Shown: positions 41,716 to 52,425 of the stretch, in pieces
Layout: each line of letters opens with the position of its first letter
Numbering within the stretch: the stretch's first letter is position 1
Source: Prevotella sp.
GTDB lineage: Bacteria; Bacteroidota; Bacteroidia; Bacteroidales; Bacteroidaceae
Direction of reading: 5' to 3'
Assembly: GCA_016285245.1 (NCBI GenBank)
Contig: JAEEQH010000001.1
Span: 86,540 to 150,539, forward strand
Length of the DNA stretch: 64,000 bases
Notes under the pieces: model-generated
Told to the model about the DNA's origin: nothing
The model's database searches: none
What the model saw: only the letters and a program-made list of their open reading frames with translations
Position numbers and translations under genes: made by a program

Positions 41716-42831
41716 ATGAAAGCAAAAATTCTGATGATGGCCATGATGGCCATTTGTGGAGCGTTCGCCTTCACCGCATGCAGCGATGACGACGACGATG
41801 CAGCAAAGTCGAACCACGACCTCTATCAGGAGGCCGTCACCAAGACCGTAAAGGCCAACAAGAAGCACGACAAGGCTATTCTGCTCGTGGCCTTCGGCAG
41901 CACCTGGCAGCAGGCCTATGATGCCTTCGACGCCACCGTCGATGCCACAAAGAAGCAATTCCCCAACTACGACGTGTACCTCAGCTTCTCGTCTGTCATC
42001 TGCATCAACCGCGCCGCTGCCGGCGAGAACGTGGCAGCACGCAACTTCTACGCCCCGTCGTTCTGGCTCAACGCCTTCGCCGACAAGGACGTGCAGTACA
42101 AGGAGATTGTAGTGCAGTCGCTGCAGGTCATACCCGGCGAGGAGTACAAGAACGTGCGCGACAGCTACATCAAGAACTTCGCCAACAACTTCTATGGCGA
42201 CCTCGACGACGAGTACCTCTCGAAGGTGAAAATCTACCTCGGCACGCCGCTTATGGCTGAAGACACCGACGTAGATGCACTCGCCACCGTTCTCTACAAC
42301 GCCACCAAGTCGAAGCTCACCGGCAACAACATCATCACCTTCATGGGCCACGGCAACCCCGAGGGCTACGACTACTACGGAGCCAACGTGCGCTACACCG
42401 AGCTGGAGCAGAAGTTGCAGCAGATTAGCGGCACCAAGCAGTATTACGTGGGCACGGTCGACATGCCCGAGAACTACAAGACCGATGTGCTGAAGCGCAT
42501 GAAGGAGAATGGCTTCAACAGCGGAACCGTCTATTGCTATCCGCTCATGTCAATAGCCGGTGACCACGCCCACAACGACATGGCCGGCGACGACGACGCA
42601 TGGGACAACGGCTACGAGCTGAACGACGAGGGCGAAGTGGAGGACACCTCGTGGAAGTGCTTCTTCACCCGCAACGGCTACACCTGCAACGACAACGTGC
42701 TCGAGGGCTGCGTCGTTGGCCTGCTGGAAAACAGCGCCGTGCGCCAGCTCTGGCTCAACCACATAGACCGCGCCGTAAAGAACGACTACGGACTGCTGGA
42801 CTACTACCACTCAAAGAACCCTGAGGAATAA
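41716..42831 (+). CDS. cbiK: CbiK-type sirohydrochlorin cobaltochelatase, lipoprotein form
   Basis: 371 residues from the ATG at 41716 (MKAKILMMAMMAICGAFAFTAC). The upstream extension in the ORF track has no signal-like sequence. A lipobox Cys is followed at once by SDDDDD, which resembles the lipoprotein export signal that sends Bacteroidota lipoproteins to the cell surface. The chelatase domain shows AILLVAFGSTWQQAYD, TFMGHGNPE (conserved His) and SIAGDHAHNDMAGDD (metal-binding His), typical of CbiK class II chelatases. CbiK inserts Co2+ into sirohydrochlorin in anaerobic B12 synthesis, but an exported version cannot serve cytoplasmic synthesis. I infer tetrapyrrole metal insertion or removal at the envelope, tied to uptake by the receptor upstream. 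Confidence 0.85.
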   Translation: MKAKILMMAMMAICGAFAFTACSDDDDDAAKSNHDLYQEAVTKTVKANKKHDKAILLVAFGSTWQQAYDAFDATVDATKKQFPNYDVYLSFSSVICINRAAAGENVAARNFYAPSFWLNAFADKDVQYKEIVVQSLQVIPGEEYKNVRDSYIKNFANNFYGDLDDEYLSKVKIYLGTPLMAEDTDVDALATVLYNATKSKLTGNNIITFMGHGNPEGYDYYGANVRYTELEQKLQQISGTKQYYVGTVDMPENYKTDVLKRMKENGFNSGTVYCYPLMSIAGDHAHNDMAGDDDAWDNGYELNDEGEVEDTSWKCFFTRNGYTCNDNVLEGCVVGLLENSAVRQLWLNHIDRAVKNDYGLLDYYHSKNPEE

Positions 42832-42893
42832 ACCACACCACCAACCTTTGTAAACCTCTGTCTTCCTACATCTAGGAGGCAGCACCCTCACCT

Positions 42894-42954
42894 CCCACAC
42901 CCAACGGGCTACTCACTGACAGTCAGTGCCGTTTTGGGTGTGGGATGGCTTTTC
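42894..42954 (+). terminator. Terminator after cbiK
   Basis: CCCACACCCAACGG pairs with CCG..TTGGGTGTGGG, with a nested CACTGA-CAG-TCAGTG hairpin, followed by GGCTTTT. Confidence 0.8.
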
Positions 42955-43045
42955 ACCCCGCACCCGATACCACACCTAATGGCCAGACATCACAAAATGA
43001 CACGATTTTTGAATCTCCGATTGGGAAAAGAGGAGACCGTATCTC

Positions 43046-43274
43046 TCGCGCGCGCGTTTTATACGCGCGCGTGACTGCCAGGTGCTTGCACCACTTGCAC
43101 CACTTTTTCAAAATACGGATGCCTCCCAGCAAAATTTGGCGGCCACTTTTTTTCACAGGAGGCCGCCAAATTTTTACAGGAGGGCACCACGCAAAACACA
43201 TGAAGCAGCACATTGATGTGGTGCAAGTGGTGCAAGCACCTAACGCTCACACGCGCGATATAACGCGCGCGCGA
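43046..43274. repeat. Nested palindromic element (24-bp and 14-bp inverted repeats, CGCGCG tracts)
   Basis: Perfect 24-bp arms AGGTGCTTGCACCACTTGCACCAC (43080-43103) and their reverse complement (43218-43241) enclose perfect 14-bp arms AAAATTTGGCGGCC (43131-43144) / GGCCGCCAAATTTT (43161-43174). Both outer ends carry hairpins of alternating CG (CGCGCGCG-TTTTATA-CGCGCGCG on the left, CGCGCG-ATATAA-CGCGCG on the right). No transposase is present. The ORFs overlapping it on both strands mirror each other and look like shadows. It occupies most of the 620-base gap between cbiK and the fumarase gene. Confidence 0.85.
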
Positions 43275-43392
43275 AAGGCCATAACTATAGTGGCAGGCAC
43301 ACACCCAATGCCTTTCAGCGTCTTAATCACTTCATAGCTGATAATCATATCAAACTATTTTCCCCTTGTGGCAGCAAAAAAAAGGCTGAAAT

Positions 43393-43423
43393 TTTGTACT
43401 TTTGCCTTTTTTTTGTACTTTTG
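43393..43423 (+). promoter_or_regulatory. Promoter of the fumarase gene
   Basis: TTTG at 43393-43396 and TACTTTTG at 43416-43423, spacer 19. It lies inside the ORF-track extension of the fumarase, supporting the later ATG. Confidence 0.75.
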
Positions 43424-43451
43424 TACCCGAAAAACAAAAAACGACTACAAT

Positions 43452-45101
43452 ATGGCAACAACACCCGCATTCAAGTACGCCCCGATGTTTCAGCTGGGCG
43501 AAGACAAGACAGAGTACAGACTGCTTTCAAAGGAAGGCGTGACCACCGCCGAGTTTGAGGGAAAGGAAATCATCAAGGTGAGCCCCGAGGCACTGACGCT
43601 GCTGGCACAGCAGGCCTTCCACGACGTGGAGTTCATGCTGCGCCGCGAGCACAACCTGCAAGTGGCTCAGATACTGAGCGACCCCGACGCATCGGAAAAC
43701 GACAAGTACGTGGCACTGCAGTTTCTGCGCAACGCCGAGGTGGCCGCTCACGGCATCCTGCCCTTCTGTCAGGACACAGGCACAGCTATTATACATGGAG
43801 AGAAAGGACAGCAGGTGTGGACGGGCTTCGAGGATGAAGAAGCCTTGAGCCTTGGTGTGTATAACACCTATACCCAGGACAACCTGCGCTACTCGCAGAA
43901 TGCTCCGCTGACCATGTACGAAGAGGTGAACACCCGCTGCAACCTGCCTGCTCAGATTGACATCGAGGCCTGCGAGGGTGCCGAATACCGCTTCGTCATG
44001 GTGGCCAAGGGCGGTGGCTCGGCCAACAAGACCTATTTCTACCCCATGACCAAGGCCACCATACAGAACGAGGGCACACTCATACCCTTCCTCGTGGAGA
44101 AGATGAAGAGCCTCGGCACTGCAGCCTGCCCACCCTACCACATCGCCTTCGTCATAGGCGGCACCTCAGCAGAGAAGAACCTGCTCACGGTGAAGCTCGC
44201 CAGCATTAAGTACTATGACTCGCTGCCTACCACAGGCGACGAGACGGGACGTGCCTTCCGCGACATCGACCTGGAGCAGAAGCTGCTCGACGAGGCCCAC
44301 AAGATAGGCCTGGGCGCACAGTTCGGCGGCAAGTACCTGGCCCACGACATCCGTGTGGTGCGTCTGCCGCGCCACGGTGCATCGTGCCCCATCGGCATGG
44401 GCGTGAGCTGCTCGGCCGACCGCAATATCAAGGCAAAGATTAATCGCGACGGCATCTGGCTGGAGAAGATGGACTCTAACCCCGCCGAGCTGATTCCTGC
44501 CGAGTATGCCAAGGCTGGCGAGGGACAGAACACCATCGTCATCAACCTGGATGAGGGCATCGACGCCGTGCGCAAGGAGCTGTCGAAGTATCCTGTATCT
44601 ACGAGGGTGAACCTGCGTGGCACCATTATCGTGGCGCGCGACATTGCCCACGCCAAGCTGAAGGCCCGCATTGACGCTGGTGAGGAGATGCCCGAATACT
44701 TCAAGAAATATCCCGTGTTGTACGCCGGACCCGCCAAGACCCCCGAGGGCTACCCCTGCGGCTCAATGGGCCCCACCACAGCCAACCGCATGGACCCCTA
44801 CGTGGACGAGTTCCAGAGCTTGGGCGCTTCGCTGGTGATGATAGCCAAGGGCAACCGCTCGCAGGTGGTCACCGACGCCTGCCAGAAGTATGGCGGCTTC
44901 TACTTAGGAAGCATAGGCGGCGCTGCAGCAGTGCTCTCGCAGTCGAGCATCAAGAGCATAGAGTGCGTGGAGTATCCCGAACTGGGCATGGAGGCCATCT
45001 GGAAGATAACAGTAGAGGACTTCCCCGCCTTCATACTCGTAGACGATAAGGGCAACGACTTCTTTAAAACACTCAAACCGTGGGCACCATGCGCAAAATA
45101 A
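43452..45101 (+). CDS. Class I fumarate hydratase (4Fe-4S)
   Basis: 549 residues from the ATG at 43452 ([22 protein letters not shown]); the ORF-track start at 43368 lies in the promoter. The FeS-cluster cysteines fit [10 protein letters not shown] (about residue 105), NTRCNLP or a nearby Cys, and [15 protein letters not shown] (about 315). The C-terminal beta domain shows [12 protein letters not shown]. It interconverts fumarate and malate. Length matches FumA/FumB. In Prevotella this would serve the succinate branch of fermentation. Its end overlaps the M6 peptidase start by 13 bases. Confidence 0.93.
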   Translation: MATTPAFKYAPMFQLGEDKTEYRLLSKEGVTTAEFEGKEIIKVSPEALTLLAQQAFHDVEFMLRREHNLQVAQILSDPDASENDKYVALQFLRNAEVAAHGILPFCQDTGTAIIHGEKGQQVWTGFEDEEALSLGVYNTYTQDNLRYSQNAPLTMYEEVNTRCNLPAQIDIEACEGAEYRFVMVAKGGGSANKTYFYPMTKATIQNEGTLIPFLVEKMKSLGTAACPPYHIAFVIGGTSAEKNLLTVKLASIKYYDSLPTTGDETGRAFRDIDLEQKLLDEAHKIGLGAQFGGKYLAHDIRVVRLPRHGASCPIGMGVSCSADRNIKAKINRDGIWLEKMDSNPAELIPAEYAKAGEGQNTIVINLDEGIDAVRKELSKYPVSTRVNLRGTIIVARDIAHAKLKARIDAGEEMPEYFKKYPVLYAGPAKTPEGYPCGSMGPTTANRMDPYVDEFQSLGASLVMIAKGNRSQVVTDACQKYGGFYLGSIGGAAAVLSQSSIKSIECVEYPELGMEAIWKITVEDFPAFILVDDKGNDFFKTLKPWAPCAK

Positions 45102-46615
45102 TATGTCTGCTCACTGTGCTGCTTGCAGCATTCCAAGCCTCGGCGCAACGGAATTTCATTCACTACAACTGCATGGCGCAGACAGAGGAGCACGCAAGCA
45201 ACGGTAGCATGCAGGCACCGCGCCGCCCGCTGACACTGCTCACCAACTGGGATGCTAGCCGCACCTACCCCGTGGCAGTGGTGCTGGTGAGCTTCGCCGA
45301 CCGTGACTTCGCTGCAGGCGATGCCACAGTGGCCGTCACCATGGGCGACATCACCGACATTAATGAGCGCTACAACCGGATGTTCAATGAGGACGGTTTC
45401 AACAGGCGCAACGGGCCGGGATGCGTAAGAGAGTACTTCCAGACGCAGTCGGGAGGACTGTTCAATCCGCGCTTCGATGTATACGGCCCAGTGAAGGTGA
45501 GCGCTGCCAGCACCGAGGGTGGCAAATACGGCAGCAGTATTCTGCGCACGGCCCTTGCAACCCTGACTGACTCGCTTGACAACGACTTCTCGGTGTACGA
45601 CTGGAACGGCGACGGAAAAGCCGAGTCAGTCATCTACATCTACGCTGGCTATGGCGGCAACGACTCGTCGATAGAGAACAACAAATTCATCTGGCCCAAC
45701 ACAGGCTCTCTCTCCTCTTCGCTCACTGTAGGCAACACCCGGTTCTCGGGCTATTCAGCCAGTGCCGAACTGTGGGGCAACGACCGTAGCTGCGGCATAG
45801 GCACCATCTGCCATGAGTACAGCCACGCACTCGGGCTGCCCGACATCTATCCCACCAGCAGTAGCTCAACAGAGTATTCCATCTGCGACGAGTGGGACCT
45901 CATGGACGGCGGCAACTTCACCCGCTCTGGCTGGTGTCCCCCCAACTATACCGCCCTCGAGAAGATGCTTCTTGGATGGAAGAGCCCCGAAGAGCTGACA
46001 GGCCCCGTATCCATTACACAGATGAAATCGGTATCCGAAGGGGGAAAGGCGTATATCGTATACACCGACAACCCTAACGAGTATTTCCTCTTGGAGAACC
46101 GTCAGTGGAAAGGATGGGATCTCTATACCCCCGGCCACGGACTGCTCATCACGCATGTTGACTACAATGCCGGCACCTGGAGTTCAAACACCGTCAACAA
46201 CACGGCCAACCACCACCGCTACGACATAGTACATGCCGACAACATGAACTACGACCAATGGGATGAAATCATTGGAGATGAGTCGCAATACGTAGGCGGG
46301 CACAACTTGCACCTGAGCACCTCGTCCTATCCCTACATCAGCGACACCATGGAAAACAGGGCACTCACCGACAGCACCACACCCGCAGCAGTGACCTACA
46401 GCGGTTCGAAGTTGCTGTCGAAGCCCATTACCGACATCATGGAGGACGAGGAAGGCAACATTAGCTTCCACTTCATGGGAGGCACGCCCAGCGGCATCAG
46501 CGACCTCAACAACGAGGCAACCACCAGCAACCGCTGCTACAACCTGCAGGGCCGTAGAGTGAACTCAGCCTATAGAGGCATCGTCATCAGCAATGGTAAG
46601 CTAAAACTGCAATAG
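45089..46615 (+). CDS. M6-family metallopeptidase with type IX-like tail
   Basis: 508 residues from the ATG at 45089, with signal peptide [20 protein letters not shown]. The zinc motif [13 protein letters not shown] (HExxHxxGxxD, about residues 245-257) and the downstream WDLMDGG fit the M6 (immune-inhibitor-A-like) peptidase family. The C-terminus [26 protein letters not shown] is an LQGRR-type tail, so export by the Por/Gld system is likely. I infer a secreted protease. It overlaps the fumarase gene by 13 bases, although the functional link is not obvious. Confidence 0.88.
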   Translation: MRKIICLLTVLLAAFQASAQRNFIHYNCMAQTEEHASNGSMQAPRRPLTLLTNWDASRTYPVAVVLVSFADRDFAAGDATVAVTMGDITDINERYNRMFNEDGFNRRNGPGCVREYFQTQSGGLFNPRFDVYGPVKVSAASTEGGKYGSSILRTALATLTDSLDNDFSVYDWNGDGKAESVIYIYAGYGGNDSSIENNKFIWPNTGSLSSSLTVGNTRFSGYSASAELWGNDRSCGIGTICHEYSHALGLPDIYPTSSSSTEYSICDEWDLMDGGNFTRSGWCPPNYTALEKMLLGWKSPEELTGPVSITQMKSVSEGGKAYIVYTDNPNEYFLLENRQWKGWDLYTPGHGLLITHVDYNAGTWSSNTVNNTANHHRYDIVHADNMNYDQWDEIIGDESQYVGGHNLHLSTSSYPYISDTMENRALTDSTTPAAVTYSGSKLLSKPITDIMEDEEGNISFHFMGGTPSGISDLNNEATTSNRCYNLQGRRVNSAYRGIVISNGKLKLQ

Positions 46616-46709
46616 TGCCCGGAAAAGCAAGGCGCTATGAGCCCAGATTTACTATATCCCCCAGCAAAACAACCACTAATAATAACCAACAAATAATTAC
46701 AGAACTATT

Positions 46710-47504
46710 ATGAGAGTCATTATTGAACCAAACTATGATTTAATGTCGCAATGGGCAGCCAACCACGTTATTGAGCGCATCAACGCCGCCAACCCCACTG
46801 CTGAGAAGCCATTCGTACTGGGTTTGCCCACGGGCAGCAGCCCCATTGGCATGTACCGCTGCCTGGTGAAGGCCGTACAGGAAGGGAAGGTGAGCTTTAA
46901 GCACGTGCTAACCTTCAACATGGACGAATACGTGGGACTGCCTGAAGAGCATCCCGAGAGCTACCATTCATTCATGTTCACTAACCTCTTCAACCACATT
47001 GACTGTCCGAAGGAGAACATACACATACTTAACGGCAACGCTCCCGACCTGGCCGCCGAGTGCAAACACTACGAGCAGATGATTGAGGAGGCTGGCGGCA
47101 TCGACCTATTCCTCGGAGGCATAGGCCCCGACGGACACATAGCCTTCAACGAGCCTGGCAGCAGCCTCAGCAGCCGCACACGCCAGAAGACGCTCACCAC
47201 CGACACCATCATTGCCAACAGCCGCTTCTTTGACAACGACATCAACAAAGTGCCCAAGACTGCACTCACCGTGGGCGTAGGCACCGTTATGGCTGCCAAG
47301 GAAGTGATGATACTCGTCAACGGACACGCCAAGTGCCGCGCACTGCAGGCTGCCGTAGAAGGAAGCGTGAACCACATGTGGACTATCTCGGCCTTGCAGA
47401 TGCACCAGCATGGCATCATCGTGGCCGACGACGCCGCCTGCGACGAGCTGAAAGTGGGCACCTACAGATACTTCAAGGACATAGAGCGCCAAAACCTGCT
47501 CTAA
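46710..47504 (+). CDS. nagB: Glucosamine-6-phosphate deaminase
   Basis: 264 residues, close to the usual 266. [13 protein letters not shown] (phosphate site), [10 protein letters not shown] (catalytic Asp region), HILNGNAPD and [25 protein letters not shown] (catalytic His/Glu) are all characteristic. It converts glucosamine-6-phosphate to fructose-6-phosphate and ammonia. Cytoplasmic, with no allosteric-site information visible. The preceding 94-base gap is A/C-rich without a clear promoter. Confidence 0.96.
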   Translation: MRVIIEPNYDLMSQWAANHVIERINAANPTAEKPFVLGLPTGSSPIGMYRCLVKAVQEGKVSFKHVLTFNMDEYVGLPEEHPESYHSFMFTNLFNHIDCPKENIHILNGNAPDLAAECKHYEQMIEEAGGIDLFLGGIGPDGHIAFNEPGSSLSSRTRQKTLTTDTIIANSRFFDNDINKVPKTALTVGVGTVMAAKEVMILVNGHAKCRALQAAVEGSVNHMWTISALQMHQHGIIVADDAACDELKVGTYRYFKDIERQNLL

Positions 47505-47537
47505 CTCCACGACTTCTAACTCCTAACTCATAAAAAG

Positions 47538-48776
47538 ATGTCAAGAATACTAATGATTGGCGCCGGTGGCGTCGCAACAGTTGCCGCATTCAAAATTGCG
47601 CAGAATGCCGACGTGTTTACTGAGTTCATGATAGCCAGCCGCCGCAAGGCAAAGTGCGACGCACTGGTGGAAGCCATACACAAGGCAGGCTATGCCATGG
47701 ACATCAAAACGGCACAGGTGGATGCCGACGATGTGGAGCAGCTGAAAGCGCTGTTCAGCGACTATAAGCCCGAACTGGTAGTGAACCTGGCCCTACCCTA
47801 TCAGGACCTCACCATCATGGATGCCTGCTTAGCCTGCGGATGCAGCTATCTCGACACGGCCAACTATGAGCCAAAAGACGAGGCACACTTTGAGTACTCC
47901 TGGCAGTGGGCCTACCGCGAGCGATTTGAGAAGGCCGGACTGACCGCCATCCTGGGCTGCGGATTCGACCCCGGTGTCACCAGTATCTTTACTGCCTACG
48001 CTGCTAAGCATCACTTCAAGGAGATACAGTATTTAGACATCGTTGACTGCAATGCCGGCGACCACCACAAGGCCTTCGCCACCAACTTCAACCCGGAAAT
48101 CAACATACGCGAGATTACTCAAAAAGGCCTCTACTGGGAAGACGGCAAATGGGTGGAGACGGAACCGCTGGAGATTCACAAAGACCTGACCTACCCGGAG
48201 ATAGGACCGCGCGACAGCTACCTGCTGCACCACGAGGAGATAGAGAGTCTGGTCATCAACTACCCGACGATTAAGCGTGCACGCTTCTGGATGACCTTCG
48301 GCCAGCAGTACCTGAAGCACTTGGAAGTGATTCAGAACATTGGCATGAGCCGCATCGACGAGGTGGAATACGAGGCACCTTTAGCCGACGGCAGTGGCGT
48401 GGCAAAAGTAAAGATAGTGCCGCTGCAGTTTCTCAAAGCCGTGCTGCCCAACCCGCAGGACCTGGGCGAGAACTACGAGGGCCAGACCTCGATAGGCTGC
48501 CGTATACGCGGCATAGGCAACGACGGGAAGGAGCACACCTACTACGTATACAACAACTGCTCGCACCGTGCCGCCTACGAGGAGACAGGCATGCAGGGCG
48601 TAAGCTACACCACGGGCGTTCCTGCCATGATTGGTGCCATGATGTTCTGCAAGGGACTTTGGAAGAAGGCTGGCGTGCACAACGTCGAGGAGTTTGACCC
48701 AGATCCCTTCATGGAACAGCTCAACAAACAGGGCCTTCCCTGGCACGAAATTCACGACGGCGACTTGGAGCTGTAA
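47538..48776 (+). CDS. Saccharopine dehydrogenase family protein, probable carboxynorspermidine dehydrogenase
   Basis: 412 residues. The N-terminal Rossmann motif MIGAGGVATVAAFKIAQNADVF and the C-terminal saccharopine-dehydrogenase domain (LGCGFDPGVTSIFTAYAAKHHF) fit the family. The length and sequence recall carboxynorspermidine (carboxyspermidine) dehydrogenase, which joins aspartate semialdehyde and a diamine in the alternative spermidine pathway used by Bacteroidota. The decarboxylase partner is not in the window. I infer polyamine synthesis. A lysine-metabolism saccharopine dehydrogenase is the alternative. Confidence 0.82.
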   Translation: MSRILMIGAGGVATVAAFKIAQNADVFTEFMIASRRKAKCDALVEAIHKAGYAMDIKTAQVDADDVEQLKALFSDYKPELVVNLALPYQDLTIMDACLACGCSYLDTANYEPKDEAHFEYSWQWAYRERFEKAGLTAILGCGFDPGVTSIFTAYAAKHHFKEIQYLDIVDCNAGDHHKAFATNFNPEINIREITQKGLYWEDGKWVETEPLEIHKDLTYPEIGPRDSYLLHHEEIESLVINYPTIKRARFWMTFGQQYLKHLEVIQNIGMSRIDEVEYEAPLADGSGVAKVKIVPLQFLKAVLPNPQDLGENYEGQTSIGCRIRGIGNDGKEHTYYVYNNCSHRAAYEETGMQGVSYTTGVPAMIGAMMFCKGLWKKAGVHNVEEFDPDPFMEQLNKQGLPWHEIHDGDLEL

Positions 48777-48803
48777 ACCTAACCCTAACGTTAACCCAAA
48801 CCA

Positions 48804-50183
48804 GTGAAGAAGCTGTATATAGAGACCTACGGTTGCCAGATGAACGTGGCCGACTCAGAGGTGGTGGCGTCGGTGATGCAGATGGCGGGCTACGAAACCT
48901 GCGAGAGCGTAGACGAGGCCGATGCTGTGTTTCTGAACACCTGCTCGGTGCGCGATAACGCCGAGCAGAAAATATTCCACCGGCTAGAAGCACTCGATGC
49001 ACTGCGCCGCCAACGGCGCAAAGGTGCCCTCTCCACAGGCGAGAGCGGGGCAAACGGCTTCATCATTGGTGTGCTGGGCTGCATGGCCGAGCGTGTGAAG
49101 GACGACCTGCTCCACAAATACGGCGCTGACCTGGTGGCCGGACCTGACAGCTATCTTTCATTGCCCGACCTCATTGCTCAGGCAGAAACAGGACATAAGG
49201 CCATCAACATAGAGCTCAGCACCACTGAGACCTATCGCGACATCGTGCCGCAGCGCATGGCCTTGGGACAGAAGATAGGGGGATTCGTCAGCATCATGCG
49301 CGGATGCAATAACTTCTGCCACTACTGCATCGTGCCCTACACACGTGGACGCGAGCGCAGCCGCGACGTGGAGAGCATACTGCGAGAGGTGCGCGACCTG
49401 CGCGACCGCGGTTTTAAGGAAGTGACGCTGCTAGGGCAGAATGTGAACTCGTATAAGGCACAACAGGAGGTGGGCTTTGCCCAGCTATTGCGCATGGTGG
49501 CAGAGACGGCCCCTCACATGCGCATACGATTCACCACCAGCCACCCCAAGGACATGAGCGACGAAACGCTACACGTCATTGCCGACATGCCCAACGTGTG
49601 CAAGCACATACACTTGCCCGTGCAAAGCGGTAGCAACCGCATTCTACAGTTAATGAATCGCAAGTACACCCGCGAGTGGTACTTAGACCGAGTGGCTGCC
49701 ATCAGGCGCATCATTCCTGACTGCGGACTCTCAACCGACATCTTCGTGGGTTATCACAGCGAGACAGAAGAAGACCACCAGATGAGCCTATCACTGATGC
49801 GTGAAGTACAATATGACTCGGCATTCATGTTCAAATACAGCGAGCGACCAGGCACCTATGCCTCAAAGCACCTGCCCGACAACGTGCCCGAAGAGGTGAA
49901 ACTGCAACGACTAAACGAGCTCATTGCTCTACAGACGGAAATCTCGGCCCAGCAGAACAGGAAAGACGAGGGAAAAGTCTTTGACGTACTGGTGGAAGGA
50001 TTCTCGAAGCGCAGCCGTGAAGACCTCTGCGGCCGCACTGAGCAGAACAAAATGGTGGTGTTTCCCAAACAGTCGAAAAATCAAACATCTAATCACCCAA
50101 ACAACATTTACCACATCGGACAGACCGTGCCCGTGCGCATCACTGGCTCTACCAGCGCCACCCTGCTTGGAGAACCTATTTAA
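48804..50183 (+). CDS. miaB: tRNA-2-methylthio-N6-dimethylallyladenosine synthase MiaB
   Basis: 459 residues from the GTG at 48804, giving MKKLYIETYGCQMNVADSEV. The N-terminal UPF0004 cluster cysteines (GCQMN, NTCSVRDNA, GCMAE), the radical-SAM motif CNNFCHYC and the C-terminal TRAM domain (KVFDVLVEGFSKRS...) are present. It adds the 2-methylthio group to i6A37 of tRNAs. An insertion RRKGALSTGESGANG near residue 75 is not usual for MiaB and consists of an imperfect inverted repeat at DNA level. Confidence 0.93.
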   Translation: MKKLYIETYGCQMNVADSEVVASVMQMAGYETCESVDEADAVFLNTCSVRDNAEQKIFHRLEALDALRRQRRKGALSTGESGANGFIIGVLGCMAERVKDDLLHKYGADLVAGPDSYLSLPDLIAQAETGHKAINIELSTTETYRDIVPQRMALGQKIGGFVSIMRGCNNFCHYCIVPYTRGRERSRDVESILREVRDLRDRGFKEVTLLGQNVNSYKAQQEVGFAQLLRMVAETAPHMRIRFTTSHPKDMSDETLHVIADMPNVCKHIHLPVQSGSNRILQLMNRKYTREWYLDRVAAIRRIIPDCGLSTDIFVGYHSETEEDHQMSLSLMREVQYDSAFMFKYSERPGTYASKHLPDNVPEEVKLQRLNELIALQTEISAQQNRKDEGKVFDVLVEGFSKRSREDLCGRTEQNKMVVFPKQSKNQTSNHPNNIYHIGQTVPVRITGSTSATLLGEPI

Positions 50184-50207
50184 TGCAACAATTAAACAAA
50201 GAAATAG

Positions 50208-51824
<1,617 letters not shown>

Positions 51825-51846
51825 ACTGACAACATCCATCATAAAC

Positions 51847-51898
51847 ACTGACAGCGACGAAAGATCTGCGAGGGCTTTCATCGCTGTCAGTTTGTTTA
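51847..51898 (+). terminator. Terminator after the ABC-F gene
   Basis: ACTGACAGCGACGAAAG pairs with CTTTCATCGCTGTCAGT (one mismatch), followed by TTGTTT. It is an unusually long stem of about 16 pairs. Confidence 0.82.
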
Positions 51899-52001
51899 GT
51901 ACCTCTGGGGAACGCGACACTTGGGCCGCCTTTGGGTTGCTTTTCCCTGACGTTGTCCGTTGCTAAGTCATAGTAATCTGGTTTACTTGTTGCACAATTG
52001 T

Positions 52002-52285
52002 TTACAGGCTGTTGATCATCTCAATACCTAGTCCTGTGTACTTGGCTATCAGCTCCACGGGCATGTTGTCGGCCTTCATGCGGCGGGCGTTCTCAAGGTT
52101 GGCGGTTTCCATGCCTTGGGCAAAGCCTTTCTCCATGCCGTCGGTAAACCCCTTTCCTACTCCGTCAAGGTATCCTTCTCCACGGTGCTGATGAAACCCT
52201 CCAAGACATCGTAGTTGGCTTTTTCATGCAGCAGGTGCTTCAGTGCCCAATCAAAACTGATGAATGAACGTTTCTTCTTTGCCAT
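52002..52285 (-). pseudogene. Remnant of an Rpn / PD-(D/E)XK-type nuclease-transposase family gene
   Basis: Reading the minus strand from 52285 gives MAKKKRSFISFDWALKHLLHEKANYDVLEGFISTVEKDTLTE and then a stop. In another frame the downstream sequence continues GKGFTDGMEKGFAQGMETANLENARRMKADNMPVELIAKYTGLGIEMINSL to a stop at 52002. The first part matches the start and the second part the C-terminus of Rpn-family (PDDEXK) proteins common in Bacteroidales. So about 200 central residues are deleted and the frame is shifted. The ORF track missed it. The 601-base gap between the ABC-F and galE genes otherwise holds only the terminator and the galE promoter. Confidence 0.75.
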
Positions 52286-52356
52286 AGTTGTTTTTGTTTT
52301 GATATAATGATGCAAAGATATTTTTTTTGTGAGTTGAACAAGAAAAATACACTATA

Positions 52357-52391
52357 TTTCTTGCCAGAGTGCAAGAAAAATGTTAATTTTG
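52357..52391 (+). promoter_or_regulatory. galE promoter with an 8-bp inverted repeat in the spacer
   Basis: A weak -33 (TTGC at 52361-52364) and TAATTTTG at 52384-52391. Between them lies TTTCTTGC-CAGAGT-GCAAGAAA, a perfect inverted repeat overlapping the -33 box, a plausible operator. Confidence 0.6.
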
Positions 52392-52425
52392 CACACTGTC
52401 AATCAAACTGTATATTCTGAGAACT

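Noticed and set aside
42945-43337. 130-aa plus-strand ORF over the nested palindromic element
   Set aside because: It is read through inverted repeats, its reverse strand encodes mirror-like ORFs, and the start lies in the cbiK terminator. It looks like a shadow of a non-coding element.
48777-48803. Telomere-like CCTAACCCTAACGTTAACCC between the saccharopine-type gene and miaB
   Set aside because: Short and isolated in a bacterial chromosome; one of several degenerate spacer repeats in the window.
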